64,000 bases of DNA, from positions 17,133-81,132 of the forward strand of contig CALLJS010000002.1 of assembly GCA_938050045.1 (NCBI GenBank). The letters are read 5' to 3'. The stretch's first letter is position 1. The number at the start of each line of letters is the position of its first letter. The position numbers and the translations under genes were made by a program. Of this stretch, positions 50,532 through 60,160 are shown one piece after another. This DNA comes from an uncultured Sphingomonadaceae bacterium (lineage in GTDB: Bacteria; Pseudomonadota; Alphaproteobacteria; Sphingomonadales; Sphingomonadaceae). The notes beneath the pieces were generated by a model, which was not told the DNA's origin, ran no database searches, and saw nothing but the letters and a program-made list of their open reading frames with translations.

Positions 50532-52063
50532 AGCTTATCCTCTATCAGAGTTATGCTCGGATGAATATTAGATATATTATCACGCCAGCCATTTAAGCGC
50601 GGTGAGACTAAGGCCCGCGACACATAATGGTAAATTGGAATGAGGGGGGCTTGCTCCATCAAATATTTTTCTGCAGCCTGCATTTTTTGCATTCTTAATA
50701 TTACATCGCTCTCTTGGGTCGCAACGTTTAATAGAGCTTGGTAATGCGGATCATCAAAGCCCGAATAATTTGATGCCCCCGCCGCTTTGGTGTGGACATA
50801 GAGAAAATTTTCTGGCGCGGCTATATCGGCAATCCACCCCGCGCGCGCGAGTGCGAAATCATGCCGACGTAGGTTCGCAAAATGTAGGCTGGCCTCGCTA
50901 TTGTGCAAAGATATATTTACGCCAATTTCGCGCCACATGCTGGCCATAGCTACTGATACTCTGCGATGTTCATTGCTGCTGTTAAATCCTATTTCAAAAG
51001 TTAGAGGATTATCATCGCTATATCCCGCATCTTTGAGCAATTGACGCGCGCGTATTTGCCGTCTTGCCTTTGTCCAATCTGACCATTTAGGCCTATAAGC
51101 TTTACCGCCAGTAAATTGTTTTGGAAGCAGCCCAAATGCAGGGCTATTATCAGATTGTATCAGAACATCCGCAATCCAATCACGGTCGATAGACATTGTC
51201 AGTGCCCTGCGCACGCGCGCATCATCAAAGGGCGGCTTGCGAACATTAAAGGCATAATAATAAGTGCCCAAATAATCCCCTAATTTTAACGATACAGCAG
51301 CATCCTTGCGCAAGCTTTGCAATCGATTAACCGGAACATCGCTGGTCGTATCAGCCGCGCCCGATAAAAAGGTGCGCATAGCGGCTAATTTATCGCTCAT
51401 CGGCTTCCATATTATTTTTTCAATCTTGCTATGCTGCCCATGCCAAGCTGCATTTACTTCCAAAGTCATTTGATTGCCCAACTGCCAATCAGACAGATGA
51501 TAAGGCCCCGATACAATCATCGGACGCATCGCCGTCCAGTCGCTGTCCATAATATGCAAAGGTAGCGCGGCCATTGCTGGGTGTGCAAGCAATTCAAGCA
51601 GTTGCGGAAAAGGGGATTTAAGCGTCACGATAACTATATCTGCGCCATTATTTTCTATCGATTGAATTATATCAAACAGAGCAAGATGCGGCGATGCTGT
51701 TTTGGGATCTTTAAGCCGTGTAAAACCTCGGGTAAAATGTGACGCATCTATCGATACATTATCAGAAAATTTCAGAGCATCGCGCAATAAAAACCGCCAT
51801 GTCAGACCGTCCTTTGAAACGCGCCATGATTGCGCCAGACCAGAGGTGGGCTGTCCTCTAGCATCAAACCGTACCAGTCCTTCAAATTGATCCATAGCAA
51901 TACGCAGCGATGACAGGTCGGAGACTATTTGCGGATCTAGCCCAGTGGCTTCACTATCGGAAAGGCGGATAATCTGATTGCTATCAACGGATTGTGAAAC
52001 GACGCTTTGCGTATCGCGGCTACAAGCCGCCACGAATAGAAAAAGGCACAATATAAAGCGCAT
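50528..52063 (-). CDS. Peptide-type ABC solute-binding lipoprotein (SBP_5), copy 1
   Basis: A 511-residue extracytoplasmic binding protein related to OppA/DppA. Its signal peptide ends in a lipobox (LFVAACSRD). QFEGLVRFDARGQPTSGLAQSWRVSKDGLTWRFLLRD and ARVRRALTMSIDRDWIADVL match the family. I chose ATG 52063 (MRFILCLFL), because earlier in-frame starts (52099, 52087) extend the signal peptide awkwardly. It is translated together with copy 2 (ATGA overlap), and the two are clear but distant paralogs. Confidence 0.85.
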   Translation of the reverse strand: MRFILCLFLFVAACSRDTQSVVSQSVDSNQIIRLSDSEATGLDPQIVSDLSSLRIAMDQFEGLVRFDARGQPTSGLAQSWRVSKDGLTWRFLLRDALKFSDNVSIDASHFTRGFTRLKDPKTASPHLALFDIIQSIENNGADIVIVTLKSPFPQLLELLAHPAMAALPLHIMDSDWTAMRPMIVSGPYHLSDWQLGNQMTLEVNAAWHGQHSKIEKIIWKPMSDKLAAMRTFLSGAADTTSDVPVNRLQSLRKDAAVSLKLGDYLGTYYYAFNVRKPPFDDARVRRALTMSIDRDWIADVLIQSDNSPAFGLLPKQFTGGKAYRPKWSDWTKARRQIRARQLLKDAGYSDDNPLTFEIGFNSSNEHRRVSVAMASMWREIGVNISLHNSEASLHFANLRRHDFALARAGWIADIAAPENFLYVHTKAAGASNYSGFDDPHYQALLNVATQESDVILRMQKMQAAEKYLMEQAPLIPIYHYVSRALVSPRLNGWRDNISNIHPSITLIEDKL

Positions 52064-52193
52064 GATTGCTATGATAGTGCCTCGCATCACCTGTTGCAAA
52101 TTTTATCGGAATAAGCAGAGCTTACAGTCAATCCTCATCTCTCTATGAGCATGGTTTGGCAATAATAATTATCAGGTAAATTAGCGTGCATGC

Positions 52194-52279
52194 TGGTGCG
52201 GACGGCCGGACTCGAACCGGCACACCCATATGGATAGCAGATTTTAAGTCTGCTGCGTCTACCATTTCGCCACGTCCGC
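52194..52279 (-). tRNA. tRNA-Leu (TAA)
   Basis: On the minus strand the gene reads GCGGACG at the 5' end and CGTCCGC-ACCA at the 3' end. The anticodon loop CTTAAAA gives anticodon TAA, between stem arms GCAGA and TCTGC. The length is 86 with a long variable arm, and CCA is encoded. Confidence 0.95.
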
Positions 52280-52468
52280 AAAACAGCATGCCCAAATGCG
52301 CAAACAGCATTGCGCGGCCTAGGTCAAGTCACTTGGTGAAAAAATATCAATTTTTTTGATAAATTGTGAAATTATTTTAATCTGATGGGCAGAAATAGCA
52401 TAAAAACCACTGCAACAGATGCAATGCTTTTACTATCCATCAAAAAGATGAGCTAATCTTTTTATGAG

Positions 52469-52747
52469 CTATTTATTCAAACGCTGGCGGACTTCTTTGC
52501 CTGGCTTAAAATAAGGAGCGCGTTTTGCTGGGACATCAACAGATTCACCAGTACGCGGGTTGCGTCCTTTTCTTGGCGCGCGTTCGCGTGTTGAGAAGGC
52601 CCCGAAACCACGAAGCTCAACACGGCCACCGCTTGCTAAACGTTCGATGATTTGATTGAAGAAAGTATCAACGATTTTTTCTACTTCTTCAGCTTTTAAA
52701 TCAGGGTTCTCATTTTCTAATTTTTTCAAAAGCTCGGAACGGATCAT
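52469..52747 (-). CDS. ihfB: Integration host factor subunit beta
   Basis: A DNA-bending protein that forms a heterodimer with IhfA. The 92-residue sequence [20 protein letters not shown], then [33 protein letters not shown], matches the HU/IHF family with beta-subunit features (MIRSEL start; [13 protein letters not shown] end). It lies downstream of rpsA in the same direction, a common order. An AT-only hairpin with a T run at about 52339-52361 may terminate it. Confidence 0.93.
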   Translation of the reverse strand: MIRSELLKKLENENPDLKAEEVEKIVDTFFNQIIERLASGGRVELRGFGAFSTRERAPRKGRNPRTGESVDVPAKRAPYFKPGKEVRQRLNK

Positions 52748-52950
52748 AGTAATTACCTTTATATATCAATGGTGAGAGGTAAGCGGACCATTTTGCCTAA
52801 GACTATAAATTGTCATTTCATAATAATAAAGAAAATTAAGCAAAATGCAATTCAAATGTAGTGAACATAATTTCTGGTTATTTTTATCTAGTTAAGCACA
52901 GGCCTCTAATTTAACCCAGAGTAGTGCATCGCCATTAGCTATAAACTAAT

Positions 52951-52977
52951 AAAGCCCATCAAAAATGACGGGCTTTA
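52951..52977 (-). terminator. Terminator of rpsA
   Basis: Minus-strand hairpin: aaagcccgtca pairs with tgatgggcttt with one mismatch across a short A/T loop, and a T-rich tail follows. It lies 33 bases after the rpsA stop. Confidence 0.75.
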
Positions 52978-53009
52978 TTAATATTTATATTATATGATTA
53001 AAATATTAT

Positions 53010-54710
53010 TTAATCATCTTTTCCTTTTAAGGCCTCGCCAAGTATATCACCCAAGCTTGCACCAGAATCAGATGAACCATATTGCTCAACGGCCTGCTTT
53101 TCTTCAGCCAATTGAAGTGCCTTAATAGAGAAATTAGGTTTCTTAGAGCGGTCAAAACCAGCAACCATCGCATCGAATTTTTGCCCTACTTGGAAACGAT
53201 CAGGACGTTGTTCATCCCGATCACGGCCTAGGTCAGTACGTTTGATAAAGCCTGTTGCACCATCATCGCCTGCTTGCACTTCTAGGCCGCCTTCGCGGAC
53301 TTCGAGAACAATCACAGTCGCTGTAGCACCTTTTTTCAAACCGCTTGCCGAAGGAGCCGCCGCTGGCGCACCTTTTTCGAGTTGCTTGATACCAAGGCTG
53401 ATTCGTTCTTTCTCAACATCAATATCAAGAACGATAGCTTTCACTTGCTCGCCTTTGCGGTGCAAATGCAATGCATCTTCGCCGCTAATGCCCCAAGCAA
53501 TGTCTGACATATGAACCATACCATCTACATCATCTTCTAAGCCAACAAACAAACCAAATTCGGTTGCGTTTTTAACTTCGCCTTCGACGGTGGCACCAAC
53601 AGGGAATTTCTCTGCAAATGCTTCCCATGGATTAGATTGTGCTTGTTTCAAACCTAATGATATGCGGCGCTTATCAAGATCGACGTCAAGAACCAATACA
53701 TCCACTTCTTGGCTGGTCGATACAATCTTACCTGGGTGAACATTTTTCTTAGTCCAGCTCATTTCAGAAACGTGCACCAAGCCCTCGATACCAGGCTCTA
53801 ATTCGATAAATGCACCATATTCGGTGATGTTTGTTACAGCACCCGATAGACGCGCACCAATAGGATATTTCGCGACTGCATCTTCCCATGGATCGCTTTC
53901 AAGCTGTTTCATGCCAAGGCTGATGCGCTGAGTATCACGGTTTATCCGGACGATTTGAACCTTCACCGTATCACCAATATTGATGATTTCAGATGGGTGG
54001 GTAATGCGCTTATAGCTAATGTCGGTAACATGGAGCAAACCATCGATACCACCAAGATCGACAAAGGCGCCATAATCGGTGATATTTTTGACAACGCCTT
54101 CGATGATTTGTTCTTCAGCCAATGAATCGATCAGGCCGCTGCGTTGTTCGGCGCGGGTTTCCTCTAAGATAGCGCGGCGCGATACAACAATATTGCCGCG
54201 TCTACGATCCATTTTGAGGATTTGGAACGGCTGGACAATATCCATCAATGGGCCAACGTCGCGCACAGGGCGCACATCGACTTGGCTGCCTGGCAAAAAT
54301 GCTACGGCACCGCCAAGGTCAACCGTAAAGCCGCCTTTAACACGGCCAAAGATTGTACCATCAACGCGATTACCAGCTTCAAATTCGCCTTCCAGCGTAT
54401 CCCAAGCCGCTTCGCGGCGCGCACGATCGCGCGATAGCATGGCCTCGCCATTCACATTTTCAACGCGATCAACATAAACTTCTACTTCGTCACCAACGTT
54501 CAAATCAGCTTTTTGACCTGGTGATGCAAATTCGCGTAAAGGCACGCGGCCCTCTGCTTTTAGACCAACGTCAATAACGGCATGGTCATTTTCAATAAGA
54601 GTGATAGTGCCTTTTACAACGCGGCCTTCGAAGCCTGCATCTGCACCGCCGAGCGATTCGTCTAATAATGCTGAAAAATCGTCACGGGTTGGGTTTGGCG
54701 ATGTTGCCAT
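53010..54710 (-). CDS. rpsA: 30S ribosomal protein S1
   Basis: The mRNA-binding ribosomal protein. It has six S1 (OB-fold) repeats; the clearest lines are VDGTIFGRVKGGFTVDLGGAVAFLPGSQVDVRP, GVVKNITDYGAFVDLGGIDGLLHVTDISYKRITHP, GAVTNITEYGAFIELEPGIEGLVHVSEMSWTKKNVHP and GEVKNATEFGLFVGLEDDVDGMVHMSDIAW. I chose ATG 54710 (MATSPNPTRDDF), dropping the earlier open frame from 54767. The length of about 566 is normal for alphaproteobacteria. cmk and aroA lie upstream. Confidence 0.97.
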   Translation of the reverse strand: MATSPNPTRDDFSALLDESLGGADAGFEGRVVKGTITLIENDHAVIDVGLKAEGRVPLREFASPGQKADLNVGDEVEVYVDRVENVNGEAMLSRDRARREAAWDTLEGEFEAGNRVDGTIFGRVKGGFTVDLGGAVAFLPGSQVDVRPVRDVGPLMDIVQPFQILKMDRRRGNIVVSRRAILEETRAEQRSGLIDSLAEEQIIEGVVKNITDYGAFVDLGGIDGLLHVTDISYKRITHPSEIINIGDTVKVQIVRINRDTQRISLGMKQLESDPWEDAVAKYPIGARLSGAVTNITEYGAFIELEPGIEGLVHVSEMSWTKKNVHPGKIVSTSQEVDVLVLDVDLDKRRISLGLKQAQSNPWEAFAEKFPVGATVEGEVKNATEFGLFVGLEDDVDGMVHMSDIAWGISGEDALHLHRKGEQVKAIVLDIDVEKERISLGIKQLEKGAPAAAPSASGLKKGATATVIVLEVREGGLEVQAGDDGATGFIKRTDLGRDRDEQRPDRFQVGQKFDAMVAGFDRSKKPNFSIKALQLAEEKQAVEQYGSSDSGASLGDILGEALKGKDD

Positions 54711-54921
54711 AGATATAATTCCTTCACATTCGCTTCTTGGTCGGTTGGTTTGGACGGTCAGTATCAATAAGTTTTGGCAGCCTCATGCACACCAAAACAT
54801 CCTCCAAACCTTTGATAATAGAGATTATTTGCAAAAAATTAGCATTGAGAAAGCATAAGACCGACCCAGCGAATAAGGGCCTTAACCGCGCTTTCTATCT
54901 GCTTGAAATGGTCCAGAGTCT

Positions 54922-55551
54922 TTATGTCTGGTTTTGCAGCTTTTTCTGTATCAGAGCAATTGCTTGGTGAACGGCGTCGCCTATAGCGAGATTTGTCGTA
55001 TCTAGCAAGTGCGCATCTTGCGCGGGCTTTAGCGGTGCGGTAGCGCGGCCACTATCGCGTGCATCGCGCGCTCTAATATCATCGAGCATCTGTTGCTCGC
55101 TCACATTGCGGCCGCGCGCGATCATTTCTTTGTGGCGGCGCATGGCGCGAACCTTTGGTGATGCCGTAACGAACAGCTTCGCATCCGCATCAGGGGCAAT
55201 CACTGTGCCAATATCGCGCCCATCCAGCACCGCTCCGCCCTCTTGATAGGCAAAATTGCGCTGCCGCTCAAAAAGTGCCTTACGAACAGCGGCATGCACC
55301 GACACACGGCTTGCGAGCGAGCCAATATCCTCATCGCGCAAACGATCATCGCCAAGCAGCGCATCCTCAAAACCGCAAGCCGCAAGCGCATCACCCGCAT
55401 TATCGGCATCGCCGCCATTACCCAGTAATGTCTTGCCTACAGCACGGTAGAGCAACCCCGTATCGAGCAGCGGTAGATTAAAATGCGCCGCCACTTTCTT
55501 GGCTATCGTGCCTTTGCCCGATGCCGTTGGCCCATCAATCGCGATAATCAT
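54922..55551 (-). CDS. cmk: Cytidylate kinase
   Basis: It phosphorylates CMP and dCMP. The P-loop is IAIDGPTASGKGTIAKKVA; the CMP-binding region includes LLDTGLLYRAVG, GRDIGTVIAPDADAKLFVTA and ARGRNVSEQQMLDDIRARDARDSGRATAPL. The length of 209 is normal. The start overlaps the stop of the small membrane gene upstream, so aroA, the membrane gene and cmk form one unit. rpsA follows after about 210 bases. Confidence 0.96.
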   Translation of the reverse strand: MIIAIDGPTASGKGTIAKKVAAHFNLPLLDTGLLYRAVGKTLLGNGGDADNAGDALAACGFEDALLGDDRLRDEDIGSLASRVSVHAAVRKALFERQRNFAYQEGGAVLDGRDIGTVIAPDADAKLFVTASPKVRAMRRHKEMIARGRNVSEQQMLDDIRARDARDSGRATAPLKPAQDAHLLDTTNLAIGDAVHQAIALIQKKLQNQT

Positions 55552-55829
55552 GATGTTTCAACATCCGCTGCTTTTCTGCCTTCTAATAATGCTTTTATTA
55601 TTCCAAAAATAGCAATGCTCATCCAGATAATTTCTAGCACCATCGATGGCAGGTTAAAATTCACCGTGAGCGAAACCATCAACAAGATCGCGCCGATAAG
55701 ATTAATGGCATTGAACATCAGCAAATTCATTTCTTTGGTGAGATTGCTGTAAGCATAGGCCGCAACGATACAAAACATACCGATAAAACCGATTATATCG
55801 GCCGTAAAAGAGGATATATAATCGCTCAT
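55548..55829 (-). CDS. CBU_0592-like small membrane protein
   Basis: A 93-residue protein with three hydrophobic segments. ADIIGFIGMFCIVAAYAYSNL, then NAINLIGAILLMVSLTVNFN and SMVLEIIWMSIAIFGIIKAL, fit the CBU_0592 membrane family of unknown function. It overlaps both neighbours by ATGA (aroA upstream, cmk downstream). Confidence 0.8.
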   Translation of the reverse strand: MSDYISSFTADIIGFIGMFCIVAAYAYSNLTKEMNLLMFNAINLIGAILLMVSLTVNFNLPSMVLEIIWMSIAIFGIIKALLEGRKAADVETS

Positions 55830-57142
55830 GATTGCAGCTCTTTTAACATATCCTCAAATGCCGGGAAACTGGTGCGCACGGGCGCCATATCATCGATATG
55901 AACACCGCCATTGGTCACCTGCCCTGCAATAGCAAAGCTCATCGCAATGCGGTGGTCGAGCGCGGTTTTAATCGTTGCATTGCTACCACTTAACATAGCA
56001 CCAGAGCTGCCCGTAATTATCAAACCATCGGGCGTTTCTTTTAATTCCACGCCTAATGATTTCAGGCCCTCTGCCATTAGCGATAGTCTATCGCTTTCTT
56101 TGACGCGCAATTCATCTAGGCCGCTGGTGCGCGTTACGCCCTGCGCCATAGCGGCAGCGACGAAAAATATTGGAAATTCATCTATCATGCTGGGCGCGAC
56201 ATCAGCAGGAACAGTAATAGCTTTTAAGGCGCTGTGCCGTACATGGATGTCGGCCACATCTTCACCGCCAACGCTGCGCTCGTTCAAAAATTCCAAATCA
56301 CCGCCCATTTGTTTGAGCATGGTAAATAGGCCCGTGCGGGTGGGGTTCATACCAACATTTTCGACAATAATATCGCTATCTTCGGTAATCAGCGCGGCAA
56401 CCACTGGAAAGGCGGCGGAGGAAGGATCGCCAGGAACCGTGATATTTTGCGGCTGTAATTCTGTTTCACCGCGCAATTTAATCACCTTTGCGCCATCTTT
56501 GCGGGTCGCAACGCTCAAATCAGCGCCAAAGCCTTTGAGCATCCTCTCGCTATGATCGCGCGTTGGCGTTGGCTCTATCACCGTAGTGACGCCAGCGGTG
56601 TTTAATCCTGCAAGAAGCACTGCGCTTTTCACCTGCGCCGATGCTATGGGAAGCTCATAGGTGATCGGCAAAGCGGGGACTATGCCGCGCACCATGGCCG
56701 GCAAAGTGCCGCCCGGGCTTGTGTTAAATGTCGCCCCGCACATCGCAAGCGGATTGGTGACGCGCGCCATTGGCCGCGAAGAAAGCGATGCGTCTCCGAT
56801 AAATGTTGCCTCTATGGCATGGCTAGCGACTAACCCCATCAAAAGCCGCGTTGAAGTGCCGCTATTGCCCATATCAAGCGCAGCTTTGGGCTGCATTAAC
56901 CCGCCGACGCCAACGCCCGTCACGCGCCATATTCCATCATCGCATGTTATATGCGCACCCATAGAGCGCATAGCATCGGCGCTCGCCATCACATCTTCGC
57001 CCTCTAATAGGCCGCTGATTTTGCTTGTCCCGATAGCCAAGGATGCAAACATGATCGCGCGGTGCGAGATAGACTTATCGCCCGGCACGCGAATTTTGCC
57101 GTTTAATGGGCCGATAGGCTTAAATAATGATGCTTGCGTCAT
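55826..57142 (-). CDS. aroA: 3-phosphoshikimate 1-carboxyvinyltransferase (EPSP synthase)
   Basis: It joins phosphoenolpyruvate with shikimate 3-phosphate in aromatic amino acid synthesis. Conserved parts are GKIRVPGDKSISHRAIMFASLA, LDMGNSGTSTRLLMGLVA, SAQVKSAVLLAGLNTAGVT, LRVKESDRLSLMAEGL and DHRIAMSFAIAG. The NSGT and alanine context resemble class II enzymes, which differ in glyphosate response. I chose ATG 57142 (MTQASLFKPIGPL); ATG 57181 and 57205 are also in frame. Confidence 0.96.
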   Translation of the reverse strand: MTQASLFKPIGPLNGKIRVPGDKSISHRAIMFASLAIGTSKISGLLEGEDVMASADAMRSMGAHITCDDGIWRVTGVGVGGLMQPKAALDMGNSGTSTRLLMGLVASHAIEATFIGDASLSSRPMARVTNPLAMCGATFNTSPGGTLPAMVRGIVPALPITYELPIASAQVKSAVLLAGLNTAGVTTVIEPTPTRDHSERMLKGFGADLSVATRKDGAKVIKLRGETELQPQNITVPGDPSSAAFPVVAALITEDSDIIVENVGMNPTRTGLFTMLKQMGGDLEFLNERSVGGEDVADIHVRHSALKAITVPADVAPSMIDEFPIFFVAAAMAQGVTRTSGLDELRVKESDRLSLMAEGLKSLGVELKETPDGLIITGSSGAMLSGSNATIKTALDHRIAMSFAIAGQVTNGGVHIDDMAPVRTSFPAFEDMLKELQS

Positions 57143-57329
57143 GCGATTGCTTTGCTGTTTCTTGGGTGTTAAGTCAATCATGATAGGGCAATTAATTAAT
57201 AACAAATGATAAGAAAAATGATCATAATTAAAGACAGTTTTTGACAGATGCCTCTTGCTGCGTTAATGGCGGCCTGATTGTGACGAATCTATGGATTAGT
57301 CGAAACTTTTTTGAAAGGTTAAGCCACAC

Positions 57330-57659
57330 ATGGTGAAGGCTGAATGGGGAACAAAACGGACATGCCCAAATTGCGGCACACGTTTTTATGATTTGGGCAA
57401 AGATAGCCCTGTTGAATGCATCACACCCGATTGCGGTGAGAGTTGGGAACCAGAGCCTGTTTTGAAATCAAAACAACCACTTCCGTTTGAAGAAACGAAG
57501 AAAGAGGGCGACGCCGATTTGGCTGGTGGTGATGATCTTGATATTGATGTCGATGCTGTTGATGCTAATGACTCGCCTGACAATGATGTTGATTTGGGCG
57601 GTGATGATGATATTGGCGTTACCAAGACATCTGACGATGACGAAAAAGAAGATACTTAA
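57330..57659 (+). CDS. TIGR02300 (FYDLN acid) family protein
   Basis: A 109-residue alphaproteobacterial protein. The N-terminal half carries a zinc-ribbon-like WGTKRTCPNCGTRFYDLGKD and a second pair C-x5-C (VECITPDCGES). The C-terminal half is very acidic (aspartate- and glutamate-rich, from EETKKEGDADL to the end). The function is unknown. Its place beside aroA and a tRNA-Ala is conserved in alphaproteobacteria. It is the last gene of the sphingomonad-like block. Confidence 0.88.
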   Translation: MVKAEWGTKRTCPNCGTRFYDLGKDSPVECITPDCGESWEPEPVLKSKQPLPFEETKKEGDADLAGGDDLDIDVDAVDANDSPDNDVDLGGDDDIGVTKTSDDDEKEDT

Positions 57660-57726
57660 ATTCGCGGTTGCCAGACCGTGGGATGACCGCAAATGCGGTT
57701 CATGCGCTAAAAAATAGTGCATATAA

Positions 57727-57802
57727 GGGGCCTTAGCTCAGCTGGTAGAGCGCTTCGCTGGCAGTGAAGAGGTCAGCGGTTCGAGACCGCTAGGCTCCAC
57801 CA
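57727..57802 (+). tRNA. tRNA-Ala (GGC)
   Basis: 76 bases with encoded CCA. The acceptor GGGGCCT pairs with AGGCTCC and contains the G3-T70 wobble that marks tRNA-Ala. The anticodon loop CTGGCAG gives GGC. D-arm TTAGCTCAGCTGGTAGAG and T-arm GGTTCGAGACC are standard. It marks the boundary where gene content and codon use change. No copy of its 3' end was found further right, so there is no evidence here of an att site. Confidence 0.95.
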
Positions 57803-57835
57803 TTTATTTTTACTCATATCTATTATACGACATTT

Positions 57836-59794
57836 CTAAGGGCGCGCACCCTTCATGAAGACATCTTCAAAAATAGGTGATACGAAGTCTGCGCCATATT
57901 CAGATAGATGATCATCATCCCAATAATATAAGTTACTTCCATCCCCTATTGCACAGATCGTCTCACCACATAATATTTTATGAGGCCACAAAATTTTGGC
58001 GGTCGTGTTCTCTTGAATATATTCCCAAATAGGAAGTATATTTTTTTGATGATTGTAATATCCTTTTACTGTTGGATTCAAATTCTTCAACCCCTCATCA
58101 TTTCTTTGTAACATTCGGGCATAGATAGAAGGGAAATTGTCTACTTTCAAATCTAAAAGGGGCACTTGCGCCACAATAACCGTATCAATATTTTTTTCTT
58201 CGAGGGCGTTAATAAAACTTACAAGAGATTCCCGACGAAAATTCAAATAATCTTTTTTTGGAATGTTATGATTTATAATAAAATTTTCAGTTTTATTAGC
58301 CCATCTCAACGCAATAATAACCGTATCAATATTTTTGTTTTCCTCAATATAATTCAGCTGTTCCTCTGTTAGATTGCCACATTCTTCTAAAGATTTACTT
58401 TGAGCCGCAAATTCTTTTTGAAGAAAACATCCATTGTGAAATGCTAACGCAGTCTTGCCATACTTTTTAGCTTGTTTATCAACGGCAAAAGACAGGGTAC
58501 GCGCATGAGAATCGCCAAGCAAAAGCACAGAAGCGTCATCTACCGAAGACGATGTGCCCAATAACAAATTTGAAATACCTTTACTATATTTGTTACTCAA
58601 CACCTGAACAGAAGGAAAATCAACGCCTAGTTTGGTGTCTGTTATTCTTATAGTTTCAGCAGAGTGCAAAAAAGTTTTCCCTGCTTTAGAAACAACATAA
58701 CAACTTATAACTAAAACAATGGTGGCAATAGACAAACCTAAGCTTAAAATTTTTACGCTAAATATTTTACACTCTTTTCGTCTAAAAGGTTGCTCTATGA
58801 AACGCCATGAAAGATAAGCGATAAAAACAGATATCAATATCAAAACACCTCTGTCTATCTTTGATAGATCATTCAACGTGTAATACATTGCAAATACATA
58901 GATAGGCCAATGCCATAGATACAAAGAATATGAAATTTTTCCGAAAAATGTAAGATAACGAGCACCCAACATTTTATTAATTAATAATGATGATGAAAAT
59001 TGGCCTGCATAAATTAACAATGCAGTACCTAATACAACGGGCAATACAGAAAGAGAAAAAACAATACCGTCTTTAAGGTCGATTGACACGCCCATAATTA
59101 TTAAACCTAAACCAATGAAGGACAATGCCTGCAAGGTCATATTCGATAAATTCTTAAAATGTACTATATTTAAGGCAATCATAGCCCCCGCAAGAAACTC
59201 CCATACGCGCATGGGTAACATAAAGAACGCTAAACTCTCTAATCCGCCACGCTCACTATAAAACGCTATAATAAAGGATAGAAAAAATGATCCTATTATA
59301 ATCAGTTTCAAGTGTGTCTTCAGATATTTGAGTATGACCAACAATAATAATGGGAATATAATATAAAATTGTTCTTCAACCGCTAAAGACCACGTATGCA
59401 ATAATGGCTTAAGATCTGCGCTTGCATCAAAATAACCCGCTTCTGTATAAAATAGAATATTAGAGGCGAAGAAAAGTCCTGTAATCGCGCTTTTAGAAAA
59501 AGCCAGCAGCTCTTCTGGCAAGAATAAAGCAAAGGCCACGAGCGTTGTGACAAAGATGACAGCAAATAAAGTAGGAAATATTCTACGTACACGCCGTTCA
59601 TAAAATTTCTGCAAAGAAAATACATTATTGGTTATTTCATGATAAATAATTTTTGTAATTAAAAACCCTGAAATAACAAAAAAAATATCGACCCCCATAA
59701 ATCCATTAAAGCCAATATTGTTTTTAAAGTGATAAACCACCACCATTAAAACCGCTAAAGCTCTTAATCCATCTATATCTGAACGATATTGCAT
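57836..59794 (-). CDS. Acyltransferase-3/SGNH fusion (OafA type)
   Basis: A 652-residue membrane O-acyltransferase that acetylates surface sugars. The N-terminal acyltransferase-3 domain has MQYRSDIDGLRALAVLMVVVYHF and about ten helices; the SGNH domain from about residue 380 has LLLGDSHARTLS (catalytic serine block) and DDDHLSEYGA (Asp-His of block V). This fusion is widespread in O-antigen and peptidoglycan modification. It is the first gene of the right-hand block and ends 33 bases from the tRNA-Ala. Confidence 0.93.
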   Translation of the reverse strand: MQYRSDIDGLRALAVLMVVVYHFKNNIGFNGFMGVDIFFVISGFLITKIIYHEITNNVFSLQKFYERRVRRIFPTLFAVIFVTTLVAFALFLPEELLAFSKSAITGLFFASNILFYTEAGYFDASADLKPLLHTWSLAVEEQFYIIFPLLLLVILKYLKTHLKLIIIGSFFLSFIIAFYSERGGLESLAFFMLPMRVWEFLAGAMIALNIVHFKNLSNMTLQALSFIGLGLIIMGVSIDLKDGIVFSLSVLPVVLGTALLIYAGQFSSSLLINKMLGARYLTFFGKISYSLYLWHWPIYVFAMYYTLNDLSKIDRGVLILISVFIAYLSWRFIEQPFRRKECKIFSVKILSLGLSIATIVLVISCYVVSKAGKTFLHSAETIRITDTKLGVDFPSVQVLSNKYSKGISNLLLGTSSSVDDASVLLLGDSHARTLSFAVDKQAKKYGKTALAFHNGCFLQKEFAAQSKSLEECGNLTEEQLNYIEENKNIDTVIIALRWANKTENFIINHNIPKKDYLNFRRESLVSFINALEEKNIDTVIVAQVPLLDLKVDNFPSIYARMLQRNDEGLKNLNPTVKGYYNHQKNILPIWEYIQENTTAKILWPHKILCGETICAIGDGSNLYYWDDDHLSEYGADFVSPIFEDVFMKGARP

Positions 59795-59815
59795 ATATAA
59801 CCTTTACTAAGATAA

Positions 59816-59839
59816 AAACCGCCAAAAAATCGGCGGTTT
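59816..59839 (-). terminator. Terminator between YegP and the acyltransferase
   Basis: The arms aaaccgcc (59816-59823) and ggcggttt (59832-59839) pair across an eight-base A-rich loop. On the minus strand a T run follows, so it ends the YegP message before the acyltransferase gene. Confidence 0.75.
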
Positions 59840-59865
59840 AAATTATATTATAATCAAAATAAAAT

Positions 59866-60057
59866 CTATGCAGCGTCTGATTGGTCGTCTATATCAGCTG
59901 CGGGTGCGTTTGTTTTAACAGACGCGATACCGTTTTCAGCTGCACTTTTAGAATTGTACATCTCAGATTGCGCAATCACTTGGCCGTTCTTGGCAGTCAA
60001 TGTGAAGTAATATTTGTCATTTTTTGCTTTTTTAAGTTGGAAAGATGGATGAGCCAT
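59866..60057 (-). CDS. YegP-like (DUF1508) protein
   Basis: A 63-residue protein with one DUF1508 repeat: FQLKKAKNDKYYFTLTAKNG, QVIAQSEMYNSKSAAENGIASVKTNA. Family members are small and of unknown function; E. coli YegP has two repeats. An acidic tail (DIDDQSDAA) ends it. It lies between a terminator and a divergent small secreted gene. Confidence 0.85.
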   Translation of the reverse strand: MAHPSFQLKKAKNDKYYFTLTAKNGQVIAQSEMYNSKSAAENGIASVKTNAPAADIDDQSDAA

Positions 60058-60160
60058 TTTTGTATTCCTTTTCTTTTTAAGTTATAATAATAGAATAAAA
60101 ATATGACAGAAAGATTTTTTTAAGTCAACATGACTTAAATTTAGTAGAAACGGAAAAATT

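Noticed and set aside
55911..57209. Two long plus-strand frames over aroA
   Set aside because: Both are antisense to aroA, whose frame has clear family motifs; shadow pattern only.
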